Source of the DNA: an uncultured Bacteroidales bacterium
Lineage (GTDB): Bacteria > Bacteroidota > Bacteroidia > Bacteroidales > UBA932
NCBI GenBank assembly: GCA_944322605.1
Contig: CALUPD010000037.1
Span: forward strand, 62,001 to 126,000
Direction of reading: 5' to 3'
Length of the DNA stretch: 64,000 nt
Shown here: positions 28,964-38,047 of the stretch, piece after piece
Numbering within the stretch: position 1 is the first letter of the stretch
Layout of the letters: every line of letters begins with the position of its first letter
The notes under the pieces: generated by a model
Seen by the model: only the letters and a program-made list of their open reading frames with translations
Database searches by the model: none
What the model was told of the DNA's origin: nothing
Translations under genes and position numbers: made by a program

Positions 28964-29758
28964 ATGGATTCGAAAATGATGAATTTGACGCTTCGTGTAT
29001 GGCGTCAGAAAAATGCAAAAGATAAAGGACATTTCGAAGAATATAAAGTCAAGAATATATCTCCTGATACGTCATTCCTTGAAATGATGGATATTCTTAA
29101 CGACCAGCTTATTCGCGAAGGAAATGATCCTGTTGCAATAAATAAGGGCTGCAAAAGCAGCGGTCCGGTAGCTTTTGACCATGATTGCAGGGAAGGAATC
29201 TGCGGAATGTGTTCTTTGTACATCAATGGCCGTCCTCATGGACCAGACGATGAAATTACTACATGTCAGCTTCATATGAGGAAATTCAAAGACGGCGACA
29301 CTATTACCATAGAACCATGGAGAAGCGCCGGTTTTCCTGTGATTAAGGACCTCGTAGTAAACAGGGGAGCTTTCGACCAGATTCTTCAGGCAGGCGGGTT
29401 CATATCCGTAAATACAGGAGGTGTTCCTGACGCCAATTCCATTCCTGTGCCTAAGAAAAATGCTGACGAAAGCATGGACGCTGCGGCTTGCATAGGATGC
29501 GGAGCTTGCGTTGCTACCTGCAAGAACGGTTCTGCAATGCTCTTCGTTGCAGCAAGGGTAAGTTCGCTCGCTCTTCTTCCGCAAGGCAAGGTGGAAGCAG
29601 CAAGAAGGGCAAAGGCAATGGTTGCAAAAATGGACGAACTCGGATTCGGTGCTTGTACCAATACGAGGGCATGCGAAATGGAATGTCCTAAGCATGTGAC
29701 AGTTTCCCATATTGCAAGGTTGAACAGGGAATTCCTTTCAGCCAAATTGAAAGATTAA
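28964..29758 (+). CDS. frdB: fumarate reductase / succinate dehydrogenase iron-sulfur subunit
   Basis: 264 residues. [2Fe-2S] ligands Cys75, 80, 83 and 101 ([17 protein letters not shown]). The second cysteine set is [11 protein letters not shown] (176, 179, 182, 186) plus 231, 237 and 241 ([13 protein letters not shown]), carrying the [4Fe-4S] and [3Fe-4S] clusters. All ligands are intact. It passes electrons between FrdA and the membrane anchor. Translationally close to frdA and ended by a strong terminator, so the transcription unit holds only these two subunits. Confidence 0.95.
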   Translation: MDSKMMNLTLRVWRQKNAKDKGHFEEYKVKNISPDTSFLEMMDILNDQLIREGNDPVAINKGCKSSGPVAFDHDCREGICGMCSLYINGRPHGPDDEITTCQLHMRKFKDGDTITIEPWRSAGFPVIKDLVVNRGAFDQILQAGGFISVNTGGVPDANSIPVPKKNADESMDAAACIGCGACVATCKNGSAMLFVAARVSSLALLPQGKVEAARRAKAMVAKMDELGFGACTNTRACEMECPKHVTVSHIARLNREFLSAKLKD

Positions 29759-29780
29759 TTTTTTCATAACGATTTATTCG

Positions 29781-29820
29781 CGGTCGGTTTCCTTTTGTAA
29801 GGTTTCCGACCGTTTTTTTT
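29781..29820 (+). terminator. terminator after frdB
   Basis: Arms CGGTCGG and CCGACCG, with an inner CCTT/AAGG helix, followed by nine T residues. Confidence 0.85.
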
Positions 29821-29843
29821 TCTATTTTTGTAAAAAAATATCG

Positions 29844-30629
29844 ATGGAATTTTTTGCGACATCCAATTCTATTCCGGTGCATATCTCCGATAGCCGCTCC
29901 GGAAATGTTCCGGTTGTATTCCTTCACGGTTATTTGGAGACCATGTACATATGGGAAGAATTCCTGCCTTTGCTGAAATCAGAGTTCAGGACAATAACTG
30001 TGGATTTGCCCGGACACGGCCTGTCAGGCTCTTTTATCATGAATACCATGGAGCTTGTCGCGGATGTGATAAGCGATGTCTTGAAAATCTGCAATGTCGA
30101 ATCGGCATATGTCGTAGGCCATTCGATGGGCGGATATGCAGCTCTTAGCTTTGCAAAGAAATATGACCAGCAGTGCAGGGGAGTGGTTTTGCTTGGCAGC
30201 TCTCCTTACGCCGATCCGGAAGACAAATCTTCGGACAGGATGAGGGAAATAGAAATAGTGAGGGCGGACAAGCTGGTCCATTTGGCCCAATCCTCCATAC
30301 CCAAGATGTACGCTCATTCCAATCTGCGCAGATTGGATAACAAAGTCCAGGAAACCATTGAATTATGCGAAACGCACGATCCCGAGGGCATAGTTTCTTC
30401 GATCAAGGGCCTTATGCGCAGGCCGGACATGACGGATTTTGTCAAGGATTACGGCAAAAAAATGATAATGGTATTCGGCGACTCGGACAAGATAATGGAT
30501 CTTGAAGGAGTGGAAAAAATGAAGGCCGAATTTCCAAAGGCGGAGTTCCATATATTAAAGGATACCGGACATAATTCATTTATAGAATCTCCAAAGGAAA
30601 CGGCTGGGATTATAAACGGCTTGTTGTAG
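29844..30629 (+). CDS. alpha/beta-fold hydrolase
   Basis: 261 residues. Oxyanion region VVFLHGYLETMYIW, nucleophile elbow VVGHSMGGYAAL, an acid residue in MVFGDSDKIMDL and a final catalytic His in LKDTGHNSFIESP: a complete Ser-Asp-His triad. The substrate cannot be told from sequence; esterase-type or MenH-like activity is possible. A -7 box TATTTTTG at 29823-29830 lies 13 bp before the ATG, straight after the frdB terminator. Monocistronic, with a terminator at 30663. Confidence 0.88.
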   Translation: MEFFATSNSIPVHISDSRSGNVPVVFLHGYLETMYIWEEFLPLLKSEFRTITVDLPGHGLSGSFIMNTMELVADVISDVLKICNVESAYVVGHSMGGYAALSFAKKYDQQCRGVVLLGSSPYADPEDKSSDRMREIEIVRADKLVHLAQSSIPKMYAHSNLRRLDNKVQETIELCETHDPEGIVSSIKGLMRRPDMTDFVKDYGKKMIMVFGDSDKIMDLEGVEKMKAEFPKAEFHILKDTGHNSFIESPKETAGIINGLL

Positions 30630-30662
30630 AATATTTACACATCAAGATAGAATTTCTACATT

Positions 30663-30696
30663 GCAGTTTCGCGCAATCACGCGGAACTGCTTTTTT
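30663..30696 (+). terminator. terminator after the hydrolase gene
   Basis: 11-bp arms GCAGTTTCGCG and CGCGGAACTGC with one wobble pair and a 6-nt loop, followed by six T. Confidence 0.85.
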
Positions 30697-30805
30697 ATTT
30701 CAGGCTAATATGCTAAGAATTATCATATTACCTGCAATCATGCATGGATTGGGAATTTGGTATGTTTTTCGATTTTGATATTTGCGGATATTTAAATTTT
30801 ACTTT

Positions 30806-31663
30806 ATGAAAAATATATCGGCATATTTCTTAATACCCGCTGTTTTGTTTTCGCTCAGTTCATGTGTCGAAAACTCGGCGAAATACAAAGAGCTGTCGGC
30901 TCAAAAGGATTCGTTGGAGGTATATTCCTCGAATTTGGAAAAAGACTATAATAATGTCATAGAGGTAATCGACAAGATAGAGAACTGTTTCAAGGAAATC
31001 AGGGAATCTGAAAAAGCCTTGAAAGTGGATTTGAGCGGGCTTGAAGAAAAGGAAGCTTCTGTTCAGGAAAGGGTTTTGAATGAAGTCGAATCAATCAAGA
31101 ACAATATACTCGAAAGCAGGAACAGGCTTGTAAAGCTTGAATCCCAGCTTAAAGAAAGCGGTCGCAGGAATGCTTCCCTTCAGAAAATGGTAAGCAGGCT
31201 CGAAGAGGAACTGAAGGAAAAGACTGAGTCGCTGATGATGTTGCAGCAGGAACTTGAGAAAAAGAATCTCGAAATGGCCGGAATGGCTGATTCGATCTCA
31301 GAACTTAAAGGCAGCCTTGCTGAATTGGGAAAAGAATCCGAATCGAGAAGGGCGGAACTTGAAAAACTTGAAAATACCGTATGGTATTGCGTGGGTTCGG
31401 CATCCGAATTAAGGGAATCCGGCATACTTACGCGTTCTCCTAAGCGTGTGCTTGTTTCGGATTTCAGCCGCGACGTGCTTGTTGAAACGGATTTGAGAAA
31501 CCTCAAGTCCTTGGATATAAATTCAAGGCGTGCCAAGATACTTACACAGCATCCGCTTGACAGTTACACTTTGGAAAGAAATGAAAACAAGATGATGGTC
31601 CTTACTATTTTGGACGCTGAAAAATTCTGGAGCATATCCAAATATTTAGTTGTACAGAGATAA
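30806..31663 (+). CDS. coiled-coil lipoprotein
   Basis: 285 residues from MKNISAYFLI; an ATG eight codons earlier would spoil the signal peptide. The lipobox is LSSC. Residues about 25-200 are a long heptad coiled coil rich in Glu, Lys and Leu (SGLEEKEASVQERVLNEVE, LQKMVSRLEEELKEKTESL). The C-terminal 85 residues form a globular domain beginning VWYCVGSASELRESGIL and containing RRAKILTQHPLDSYTLE. The domain pattern resembles conserved hypothetical proteins in Bacteroidota. Predicted periplasmic and lipid-anchored. Function unknown; single gene with its own terminator. Confidence 0.85.
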   Translation: MKNISAYFLIPAVLFSLSSCVENSAKYKELSAQKDSLEVYSSNLEKDYNNVIEVIDKIENCFKEIRESEKALKVDLSGLEEKEASVQERVLNEVESIKNNILESRNRLVKLESQLKESGRRNASLQKMVSRLEEELKEKTESLMMLQQELEKKNLEMAGMADSISELKGSLAELGKESESRRAELEKLENTVWYCVGSASELRESGILTRSPKRVLVSDFSRDVLVETDLRNLKSLDINSRRAKILTQHPLDSYTLERNENKMMVLTILDAEKFWSISKYLVVQR

Positions 31664-31731
31664 TTTCTTAATAGTTTTAGTTGATAGAGTGTTAGTTTTG
31701 TTTTAGTAAAGTTAAAATCGGTACTTGAATT

Positions 31732-31764
31732 CAGAGGACGTCGTGAGATGACCTCTGTTTTTTT
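31732..31764 (+). terminator. terminator after the coiled-coil lipoprotein gene
   Basis: CAGAGG / CCTCTG arms with a partly paired inner stem (ACGTC-GTGA-GATGA), followed by seven T. Confidence 0.7.
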
Positions 31765-31972
31765 ATGTACCATTCACTCCGCCTCATATGTCAGGCCCAT
31801 TCCCAGTGCAGGCGGCATTTAAATCGAGATGGCTGATTGGGCTTGCGGAGAAATTCGGCTCTGTGGATTTTGGTGGATTTTGCGGGGACGGTGCCGGGCC
31901 GGTGTTGCAAGCGGGATGTTTGGTCAGGCTATGCGGCAGGGCGGTGTTCCAACCAGGGTATCCGAAAAAAGC

Positions 31973-32177
31973 GGTATAATTGCCAAAAATAGCAGTAGGT
32001 TGCCTCTCTGCCTGCCCCATTTTATCACTTTTGTGAGCCGCAGTGCGGAACATCTTTCATGACCAGTTTTTGACATAAAAAACAACCTTGATGAAAAAGT
32101 TTTCATCAAAGTTGTTGCATATAATTGTTTAATAATTAATTATACGAGTTCTTCCAGCTATTTTTGGCGACATTGCC
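31973..32177 (+). repeat. 200-bp hairpin element, copy 1
   Basis: Starts ggtataattgccaaaaatag and ends agctatttttggcgacattgcc, so the termini are near inverted repeats. The middle holds TTTTATCACTTTTGTGAGCC, TGCGGAACATCTTTCATGA and a 14-bp hairpin (left arm AACAACCTTGATGA, right arm TCATCAAAGTTGTT, about 32089-32126). Same order as copies at 57427 and 58765. No coding frame is conserved between copies. It occupies most of the 640-bp gap before the histidine kinase terminus; 31765-31972 shows nothing else. Confidence 0.8.
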
Positions 32178-32300
32178 GGGAAAGTCTTCAGGCTTTAGTA
32201 TGTCAAATATATCGATTTATCCGTTGCCTCATCGGCATGGCATGCTTGTGCAATCGGATTTATCTGTTTGCATGTGCCTTCGACCGGAGGGAAAGTGGGA

Positions 32301-34742
32301 TTACAGGCTGTCTATAAATGATTCGGCTTTTGTCAGGAAATTGCCTATGTGCATTTCCCATTCGGGCAATACAGTGCCGGCGTTCCTTGATGAATCCATT
32401 TTCTCAAGTATGGAAATCATTTCATCCGGTGCTCCGAATTGAATGAATCCAGGTTTTATTTTGTGGCATATCCTTGCCGCATTGTCGAAGGATCCGTCTT
32501 TAAGGGCTTTTTCCATTTCCTTGACGGATTCGGCTCCTGATTTTTTGAATGTTTCCATTACTGTTTTAAGGCTTTCAGGATCGTCCTTGAACATTTCGTA
32601 GACAGTCGCCGCCTTCTTTTCTTCTGCCGCTTCCTTTTCCGGCAATCCTGAAACGTAGGCCAAATAGGAACTTATCACTTTTCTTGCTGTATCTATTGTC
32701 AGCGGCTTATGGAAGACCCCGTTAAAGCCCCTTTTCAGCAAATCTGCCGCATTTATGTCGCTGCGCCCTGTCATTGTGGCTATATATGTGGCCGAGTCCC
32801 TTATTTCGTCCGTTTTGCGTGTAAAATCAAGAATGTCGTAGCCGGAGCATCCGTCCATTTCCAGGTCGGTGATTATTATATCGTATTTGTCGTTTACGAT
32901 TCCCCTTTCGAATTCTTCATAGGTCCTGAATATGCTGTATTCCTTCATTCCGATTTTCCTCAGGATAGCGGACAATACTTTTAGTATGGATATTTCGTCA
33001 TCCACGATGCCGATTTTCGGTTTTGCCCCGTTGGGAAAGAGTTCGGCGTCGATGCTTTTGTTATCGGTCCGGACAGGAGATACCGGTATTCTGATATTCA
33101 CGCAAGTTCCTTTGTTTTCGGCTGATTTTATGTCTATGGTTCCTCCCGTAAGGTCGATGAGCCCTTTTACCACGTACATTCCTACGCCGTCTCCGCTGGA
33201 TACCGCTTTTCCTTCTTCCATTCTGGAAAACAGCTCGAAAATTTCATTCAGCTTGTCTTCCGCTATGCCTATTCCGGAATCCTCGATTTTTATTTCAAGG
33301 AATCCTCCGTTTATGGCGGAATTGAACAATATGTCCTTTCCGTTTCCGTATTTTATGGCATTCGATAAAATATTGGTTATGATCTGTTCTGTTTTAAGCG
33401 GGTCGCAGCTTGCGACAGTCCCTTTTTTGATGCTGTTGGAGAACAGTATCCTTGTTTTTTTATTTGCGGCTATCGTCTCGAACATCTTGTCAATCTTGAC
33501 GATTATTTCATAGATATCGCATTCGCTTTTTTCAAGAATCAGCTTGCCCCTGTTCAATGCGGAAAACTTCAGGAGGTTTTCTATCAGCGAGTTTATGTAT
33601 CTTGCCGAATTGAGCATGCTGTCGATTTCTTCTTTTTTGCCGGGGTCTTCCCACAGGCTCAGGTATCCGGTTATCGAGGATAGCGGTGTTTTTATGTCGT
33701 GCGACGCGCTTAGAAGCAGGGAATGCCTGCTTTCCATGATTTCTATTACCTTTTGCTTCTCTTCCTCAAGGGACCTGTTCGATTCGGTAATTCTTTTGAA
33801 GCTTCGTATAAGAAGTAGGATAAGCGCAATAATCGCCGTTACGGAAACGATGGCGAGGATGATGGAATAATTTAGGTATTTTTCGATTTCGGCCTCCTTG
33901 TTGTCCAGCTCTCCGTAAATTTGGCCCAACCTCTTTGTTTGCAGGTTTACGAGTATGGAGGAAATTTTGGAGGTTATGACCCTGTCGTTTTCGAGTATCT
34001 CGTTGAACCTTCCCGTGATGGATTCGACGGTATTGTAATATTCTTCGCTCGCTTCTTCAGACCTGATTCTTAATTCGCTTAGGATTGAAAGGCTGTCCGG
34101 CCTGTTCGCGACAAGAGTGTCTATTTCCATTGTGCTGATATAGGCTATGCTGTCGGCAGTCCTGGCAGGGGAGAACGCGTATTTGAGCCTTTCCCAAAAA
34201 GTCGTCTCCATCCTCTTTTTCATGATCGTGTCCTTCACGGTCTTGACGATTGTGATGGAATCAGGCGTGCTTTCAGTCATTTGCCTGCTGCTGTCCTCGA
34301 TTTCCCTTATGCGGTTGTTTATGCCGGCAACGGGATTATAGCTCAGCAGCTTTTCAAGGTTTCTCCTGTTTTGTTCCTTGGCATTGACAAGGCTTATCAC
34401 CTCGTTGATTTGCGATGTTATTTCTTCGTCCCCTGTAAGTATGCTTAGCGAGTCGCTGATGTTTCTGATATTTTCCTTGTGCGATTCTATTTCTTTCCTG
34501 ACGTTTTTCTCCCTGTTGTTAAGGTTGCTTATGGTTTGTATCCGGTAGATTTCCACCGATAGCCTGTTGATGAGGGAGAGTTCCCTGTATTGGGATTCTA
34601 GCTCGGTTTTCTGAAGGTCGATGTCTTTTTTTGAATCGTATATCTGCTTTAGGGTAAATGCAATGAAAATCAATACAATCGAGTATGTCGCGATTGTAGT
34701 TCCCTTGATATGTGTCAGCCTGTTTTTACCCTTTTGCTTCAT
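32301..34742 (-). CDS. hybrid sensor histidine kinase with receiver and HPt domains
   Basis: 813 residues. N-terminal transmembrane helix (about 13-30), a helical sensor region and a second transmembrane helix (about 292-312, IILAIVSVTAIIALILLLI). HisKA with His348 in SHDIKTPLSSITGYL, HATPase with N box NAIKYGNG and G boxes DSGIGIAEDKL and GDGVGMYVVKGL, receiver domain with Asp626 in IIITDLEMDG, and a C-terminal HPt with His760 (CHKIKPGF). A complete phosphorelay up to HPt, with no DNA-binding output in this protein or a neighbouring response regulator. Starts 9 bp after the hflX stop, so the two are probably co-transcribed. Confidence 0.93.
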   Translation of the reverse strand: MKQKGKNRLTHIKGTTIATYSIVLIFIAFTLKQIYDSKKDIDLQKTELESQYRELSLINRLSVEIYRIQTISNLNNREKNVRKEIESHKENIRNISDSLSILTGDEEITSQINEVISLVNAKEQNRRNLEKLLSYNPVAGINNRIREIEDSSRQMTESTPDSITIVKTVKDTIMKKRMETTFWERLKYAFSPARTADSIAYISTMEIDTLVANRPDSLSILSELRIRSEEASEEYYNTVESITGRFNEILENDRVITSKISSILVNLQTKRLGQIYGELDNKEAEIEKYLNYSIILAIVSVTAIIALILLLIRSFKRITESNRSLEEEKQKVIEIMESRHSLLLSASHDIKTPLSSITGYLSLWEDPGKKEEIDSMLNSARYINSLIENLLKFSALNRGKLILEKSECDIYEIIVKIDKMFETIAANKKTRILFSNSIKKGTVASCDPLKTEQIITNILSNAIKYGNGKDILFNSAINGGFLEIKIEDSGIGIAEDKLNEIFELFSRMEEGKAVSSGDGVGMYVVKGLIDLTGGTIDIKSAENKGTCVNIRIPVSPVRTDNKSIDAELFPNGAKPKIGIVDDEISILKVLSAILRKIGMKEYSIFRTYEEFERGIVNDKYDIIITDLEMDGCSGYDILDFTRKTDEIRDSATYIATMTGRSDINAADLLKRGFNGVFHKPLTIDTARKVISSYLAYVSGLPEKEAAEEKKAATVYEMFKDDPESLKTVMETFKKSGAESVKEMEKALKDGSFDNAARICHKIKPGFIQFGAPDEMISILEKMDSSRNAGTVLPEWEMHIGNFLTKAESFIDSL

Positions 34743-34751
34743 GTTGGTGCC

Positions 34752-35915
34752 TTACCATAGGAAATTATCGAAAGGATAGCGGCCTGCGTGTATTTCGGCT
34801 ACCATTTTGTACAGGTCGTTTCTCAGCTTGTCGATTTTGATCTTGTTCTTTGCGGATATGAAAATGCACGGCGTGTTTTCTTTGGACATCCAGCTGTTCT
34901 GCAATTCTTCAAGTGAATAGTTCTCCATTTTTTTAGGCCCTAATGCAAATTCATCCTGCTCAACGTATTTGTAGGTGTCTATCTTATTGAATACCATGTA
35001 GACAGGTTTCTCTCCCGCTCCTATTTCCCTCAAAGTCTCCTTGACCACTTTTATCTGTTCCTCGAAATTAGGATGGGAAATATCCACCACGTGCATCAGT
35101 ATGTCGGCTTCCCTTACTTCGTCAAGCGTGCTTTTGAAGGATTCCACAAGCTGGTGCGGAAGTTTGCGTATGAAGCCTACGGTGTCGCTGAGCAGGAATG
35201 GCACGTTTTCGATTACTACTTTTCTGACCGTCGTATCGAGTGTGGCGAAGAGTTTGTTTTCCGCGAAAACGTCGCTTTTCGAGAGCAGGTTCATGATCGT
35301 GCTTTTGCCGACGTTGGTATATCCGACCAGCGATATTCTTACGAGATTTCCCCTGTTTCCTCTTTGCGAGGCCATTTGCCTGTCTATTTTTTTCAGCTGT
35401 TCTTTCAGCCTGCTGATTTTGTCAAGAATGATTCTTCGGTCGGTCTCTATCTGGCTTTCGCCCGGACCTCTCATTCCGATTCCTCCCCTTTGCCTTTCCA
35501 GGTGGGTCCACATCCTTGTCAGCCTCGGCAGCAGGTACTGGTACTGGGCAAGCTCAACCTGGGTTTTTGCATAAGCTGTCTTGGCCCTTTGGGCGAATAT
35601 GTCCAGAATCAGGTTAGTCCTGTCCAATATCCTGCATTCCAATTCAGTCTCAAGGTTTTTAAGCTGCGAAGGAGTCAGTTCGTCATCGAAAATCACTAAT
35701 TTGATGTCCTGTTCGTTTATGTAGGCCTTGATTTCTTCGAGTTTGCCTTTCCCGATATACGTTTTGGGATGTGTCTTTTCGAGTTTCTGTATGAATTTCC
35801 TTGACCCGTAGGCTCCGGCTGTTTCGGCAAGGAATTCAAGCTCGTCAAGATATTCCTTTACCTGTTCTTCATTGTTTTCCGGTGTGATTACACCGACGAA
35901 TACGCATTTCTCCAT
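34752..35915 (-). CDS. hflX: ribosome-associated GTPase HflX
   Basis: 387 residues. Glycine-rich linker RQRGGIGMRGPGESQIETDRR precedes the GTPase domain: G1 GYTNVGKS (198-205), G3 DTVGFIRKLPHQLVESF and G4 NKID. HflX splits stalled or hibernating 70S ribosomes under stress. N-terminal YIGKGKLEEI is typical. First gene before the histidine kinase, downstream of tonB but separated from it by a terminator. Confidence 0.96.
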   Translation of the reverse strand: MEKCVFVGVITPENNEEQVKEYLDELEFLAETAGAYGSRKFIQKLEKTHPKTYIGKGKLEEIKAYINEQDIKLVIFDDELTPSQLKNLETELECRILDRTNLILDIFAQRAKTAYAKTQVELAQYQYLLPRLTRMWTHLERQRGGIGMRGPGESQIETDRRIILDKISRLKEQLKKIDRQMASQRGNRGNLVRISLVGYTNVGKSTIMNLLSKSDVFAENKLFATLDTTVRKVVIENVPFLLSDTVGFIRKLPHQLVESFKSTLDEVREADILMHVVDISHPNFEEQIKVVKETLREIGAGEKPVYMVFNKIDTYKYVEQDEFALGPKKMENYSLEELQNSWMSKENTPCIFISAKNKIKIDKLRNDLYKMVAEIHAGRYPFDNFLW

Positions 35916-35937
35916 TTAGTCTGCATCTTATATAAAA

Positions 35938-35975
35938 AGAGAGCTTGCTGGCAGGCAGGCTCTCCTTTTTATGTT
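35938..35975 (-). terminator. terminator after tonB
   Basis: Hairpin with GAGAGCtTGC / GCaGGCTCTC arms flanked by A- and T-runs on opposite strands, so it can stop transcription in either direction. It lies between the tonB stop and hflX. Confidence 0.65.
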
Positions 35976-35990
35976 TTATATTATCTCGTC

Positions 35991-36689
35991 TTATCTCAAC
36001 TGGAACACGATAGGGAATGTGAACCTTACCTTTGCAGGCTTGTTCCTCTGTTTTCCAGGAGTCCATTTCGGAGAACCGGCAATGACTCTTACGGCTTCAT
36101 TGTCCAGTGACGGGTCGACTCCCCTGAGTACTTTGATGTCTTTGATCGATCCGTCCGTGTCGACAAGGAATGAGATGATAACCCTTCCCTGGATGTTGTT
36201 GTCCCTTGCCACTTCAGGATATTCGAGCCTTGAATAAACCCATTTCTGAAATTCCACAGCAGGGTCTCCGCCGTTGAATGTCGGTTTTTCCTCGATGATG
36301 GCGAACGGAATCTCTTCCTCGATTACTTCTTCGACTATTTCTTCTTCTACATAGTCCTTAATGTCAACGCCGAGCGTATTGTCGTCTTCAGTATTGATGA
36401 GGATTTCTTCTTCGATTATCACGTCGTCGTCAACGATGTCTATTATATCGGAAACAACAGGCTGTTTCGGTGCTTCAGGCGGTGCAGGCGGTTCTTCCGT
36501 TGTAATCGGAACCATTTCTTCTTCTGCGATCTGGGCTACTACTCCCGTGTCAAGCGTAGCGACTTTAGTCTCCGATGTCTTCCATTCGAAAGCGAACAGT
36601 ATGACCAGGAGCGTAACGATGAGACCTATCTCTGTGAAGAGAAGCTTCTTATTTTCGAGGTCTGCTTTTGGTGACTTTTTTAATTCCAT
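35991..36689 (-). CDS. TonB-family energy transducer
   Basis: 232 residues. Short cytoplasmic N-terminus, one transmembrane helix (about 18-38, LLFTEIGLIVTLLVILFAF), a periplasmic linker and a C-terminal TonB domain (about 145-232) with YPEVARDNNIQGRVIISFLVDTDGSIKDIKVLRGVDPSLDNEAVRV and WTPGKQRNKPAKVRFTFPIVF. It couples the ExbB/D proton motor to outer-membrane receptors. The linker is unusual: after a short Pro stretch (PPAPPEAPKQP) it is strongly acidic (VEEEIVEEVIEEEIP) rather than Pro/Lys-rich. No exbB/exbD nearby. Confidence 0.92.
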   Translation of the reverse strand: MELKKSPKADLENKKLLFTEIGLIVTLLVILFAFEWKTSETKVATLDTGVVAQIAEEEMVPITTEEPPAPPEAPKQPVVSDIIDIVDDDVIIEEEILINTEDDNTLGVDIKDYVEEEIVEEVIEEEIPFAIIEEKPTFNGGDPAVEFQKWVYSRLEYPEVARDNNIQGRVIISFLVDTDGSIKDIKVLRGVDPSLDNEAVRVIAGSPKWTPGKQRNKPAKVRFTFPIVFQLR

Positions 36690-37066
36690 ATTGTTAAAAT
36701 ATTTTTTTCAGTGTGTTTTACGAGCCGTAAAAGTACTAAGAAAAAATTATTTTTCATACTAAATAGGGTAATAAATGATGCTTTTATTTTCTATTTATTT
36801 GATTAACAATGAAATAATCTTGCCTTGGATTATTAATAAAGGCGGTTGCGCATGAAAAATCCATTTGCGCAGCCGCCTCTGTCATTTGTATTTGTGCGGT
36901 CATCTGATAAGCTTAGCGATAATACGGGCGAATTCTAAGTCGGATTTCTTATTTCGGCGTGCCTTGAAATTCCTCTTTTCGGGATTGCCTTTTTCGCTTT
37001 TGCTGTTTATCGGGACCGCGTGTTTCCGGCATTGCCAAAAATGCCGAAGCAATTTCTGATTCCGTC
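36690..37066. other. non-coding spacer with hairpin
   Basis: 377 bases between convergently spaced tonB and mdh genes on the same strand. AT-rich near tonB. A long hairpin at 36840-36878 has 13-bp arms AGGCGGTTGCGCA and TGCGCAGCCGCCT with one wobble. On the minus strand it is followed by TTTATTAAT, so it could be the distal terminator of mdh. A second small inverted repeat, CGGCATT/AATGCCG, lies near 37029-37048. No gene seen. Confidence 0.5.
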
Positions 37067-38008
37067 TTAGATCAGCTTCATGTCATGCAAAACGTTGTTT
37101 GTCTTGCGGACAGCAGCTGCGCTCTTTTCGAAGAGTTCCTTTTCTTCGTTGTTAAGATCAAGCTCTACAACTTTTTCTATTCCGTTCTTTCCGAGAACTA
37201 CAGGAACTCCTATGCATATATCTTTCTGTCCGTATTCTCCGTCGAGGTATGCGCAGCAAGGCATGACTTTCTTTTCATCCATTATGATTGCTTTGGCAAG
37301 AACGGCTCCGGCTGCTCCTGGTGCGTACCAAGCTGAAGTTCCGAGCAATTTTGTAAGCGTTGCTCCTCCTACCATTGTATCGGCAGCTACTTTTTCAGCG
37401 GCTTCCTTATCGAGAAGGTCCGTAACAGGTATTCCCTTGTAGTTTGCGAATCTGAGAAGAGGAATCATCGTGGTATCCCCGTGTCCGCCTATTACCATTC
37501 CGTGCACGTCGCTTGCAGGTACGTTCAGCGCTTTGCTCAAGTAGCACATGAAGCGGCTGCTGTCAAGGATGCCTCCCATTCCTATGATTCTGTTTTTAGG
37601 AAGCTTGCTGGTTTTGTGAGTGAGGTAGGTCATTGTATCCATCGGGTTGGCAATCATTATGAGGATTGCTTCAGGCGAATGCTTCAGTACGTTTTCAACG
37701 ACCGAGTTTACGATGCCTGCGTTTACTCCGATAAGTTCTTCCCTTGTCATTCCCGGTTTTCTCGGAACTCCGGAAGTTATGATTACTACATCTGAGCCCT
37801 CTGTTGCTGAATAGTCGTTGGTAACGCCTGTTATTCTTGTGTTGAACTGGTACAAATTGGCTGTTTGCATCATATCGAGGGCTTTTCCTTCTGCAACGCC
37901 TTCCTTAATATCGAGAAGAACCAATTCTGATACGAATTTCATGTGTGCTATAGCGTTCACGCATGTTGCGCCTACATTCCCAGCGCCGATAACTGAAATT
38001 TTAGACAT
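37067..38008 (-). CDS. mdh: malate dehydrogenase
   Basis: 313 residues. NAD-dependent oxidoreductase interconverting malate and oxaloacetate; in an anaerobe it feeds fumarate to the fumarate reductase encoded here. Rossmann GAGNVG (8-13), Asp33 for NAD ribose, substrate-binding Arg83 and Arg89 (VPRKPGMTREEL), Arg152, and catalytic His176 in IGGHGDTTMIPL. The length and Arg triad match the LDH-like malate dehydrogenases of Bacteroidota. Divergent from ybeY across a palindromic promoter region. Confidence 0.96.
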   Translation of the reverse strand: MSKISVIGAGNVGATCVNAIAHMKFVSELVLLDIKEGVAEGKALDMMQTANLYQFNTRITGVTNDYSATEGSDVVIITSGVPRKPGMTREELIGVNAGIVNSVVENVLKHSPEAILIMIANPMDTMTYLTHKTSKLPKNRIIGMGGILDSSRFMCYLSKALNVPASDVHGMVIGGHGDTTMIPLLRFANYKGIPVTDLLDKEAAEKVAADTMVGGATLTKLLGTSAWYAPGAAGAVLAKAIIMDEKKVMPCCAYLDGEYGQKDICIGVPVVLGKNGIEKVVELDLNNEEKELFEKSAAAVRKTNNVLHDMKLI

Positions 38009-38047
38009 AATATGTTAATTTATAAAAGTGATTCTTTGAATTAATAG

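Noticed and set aside
31784-32053. Open frame of 89 codons on the minus strand overlapping hairpin element copy 1
   Set aside because: The frame is not kept in the other two copies, the composition is unlike neighbouring genes, and it crosses the element terminus.
36865-37059. 64-codon frame between tonB and mdh
   Set aside because: It begins inside a hairpin and has no upstream promoter or conserved feature.
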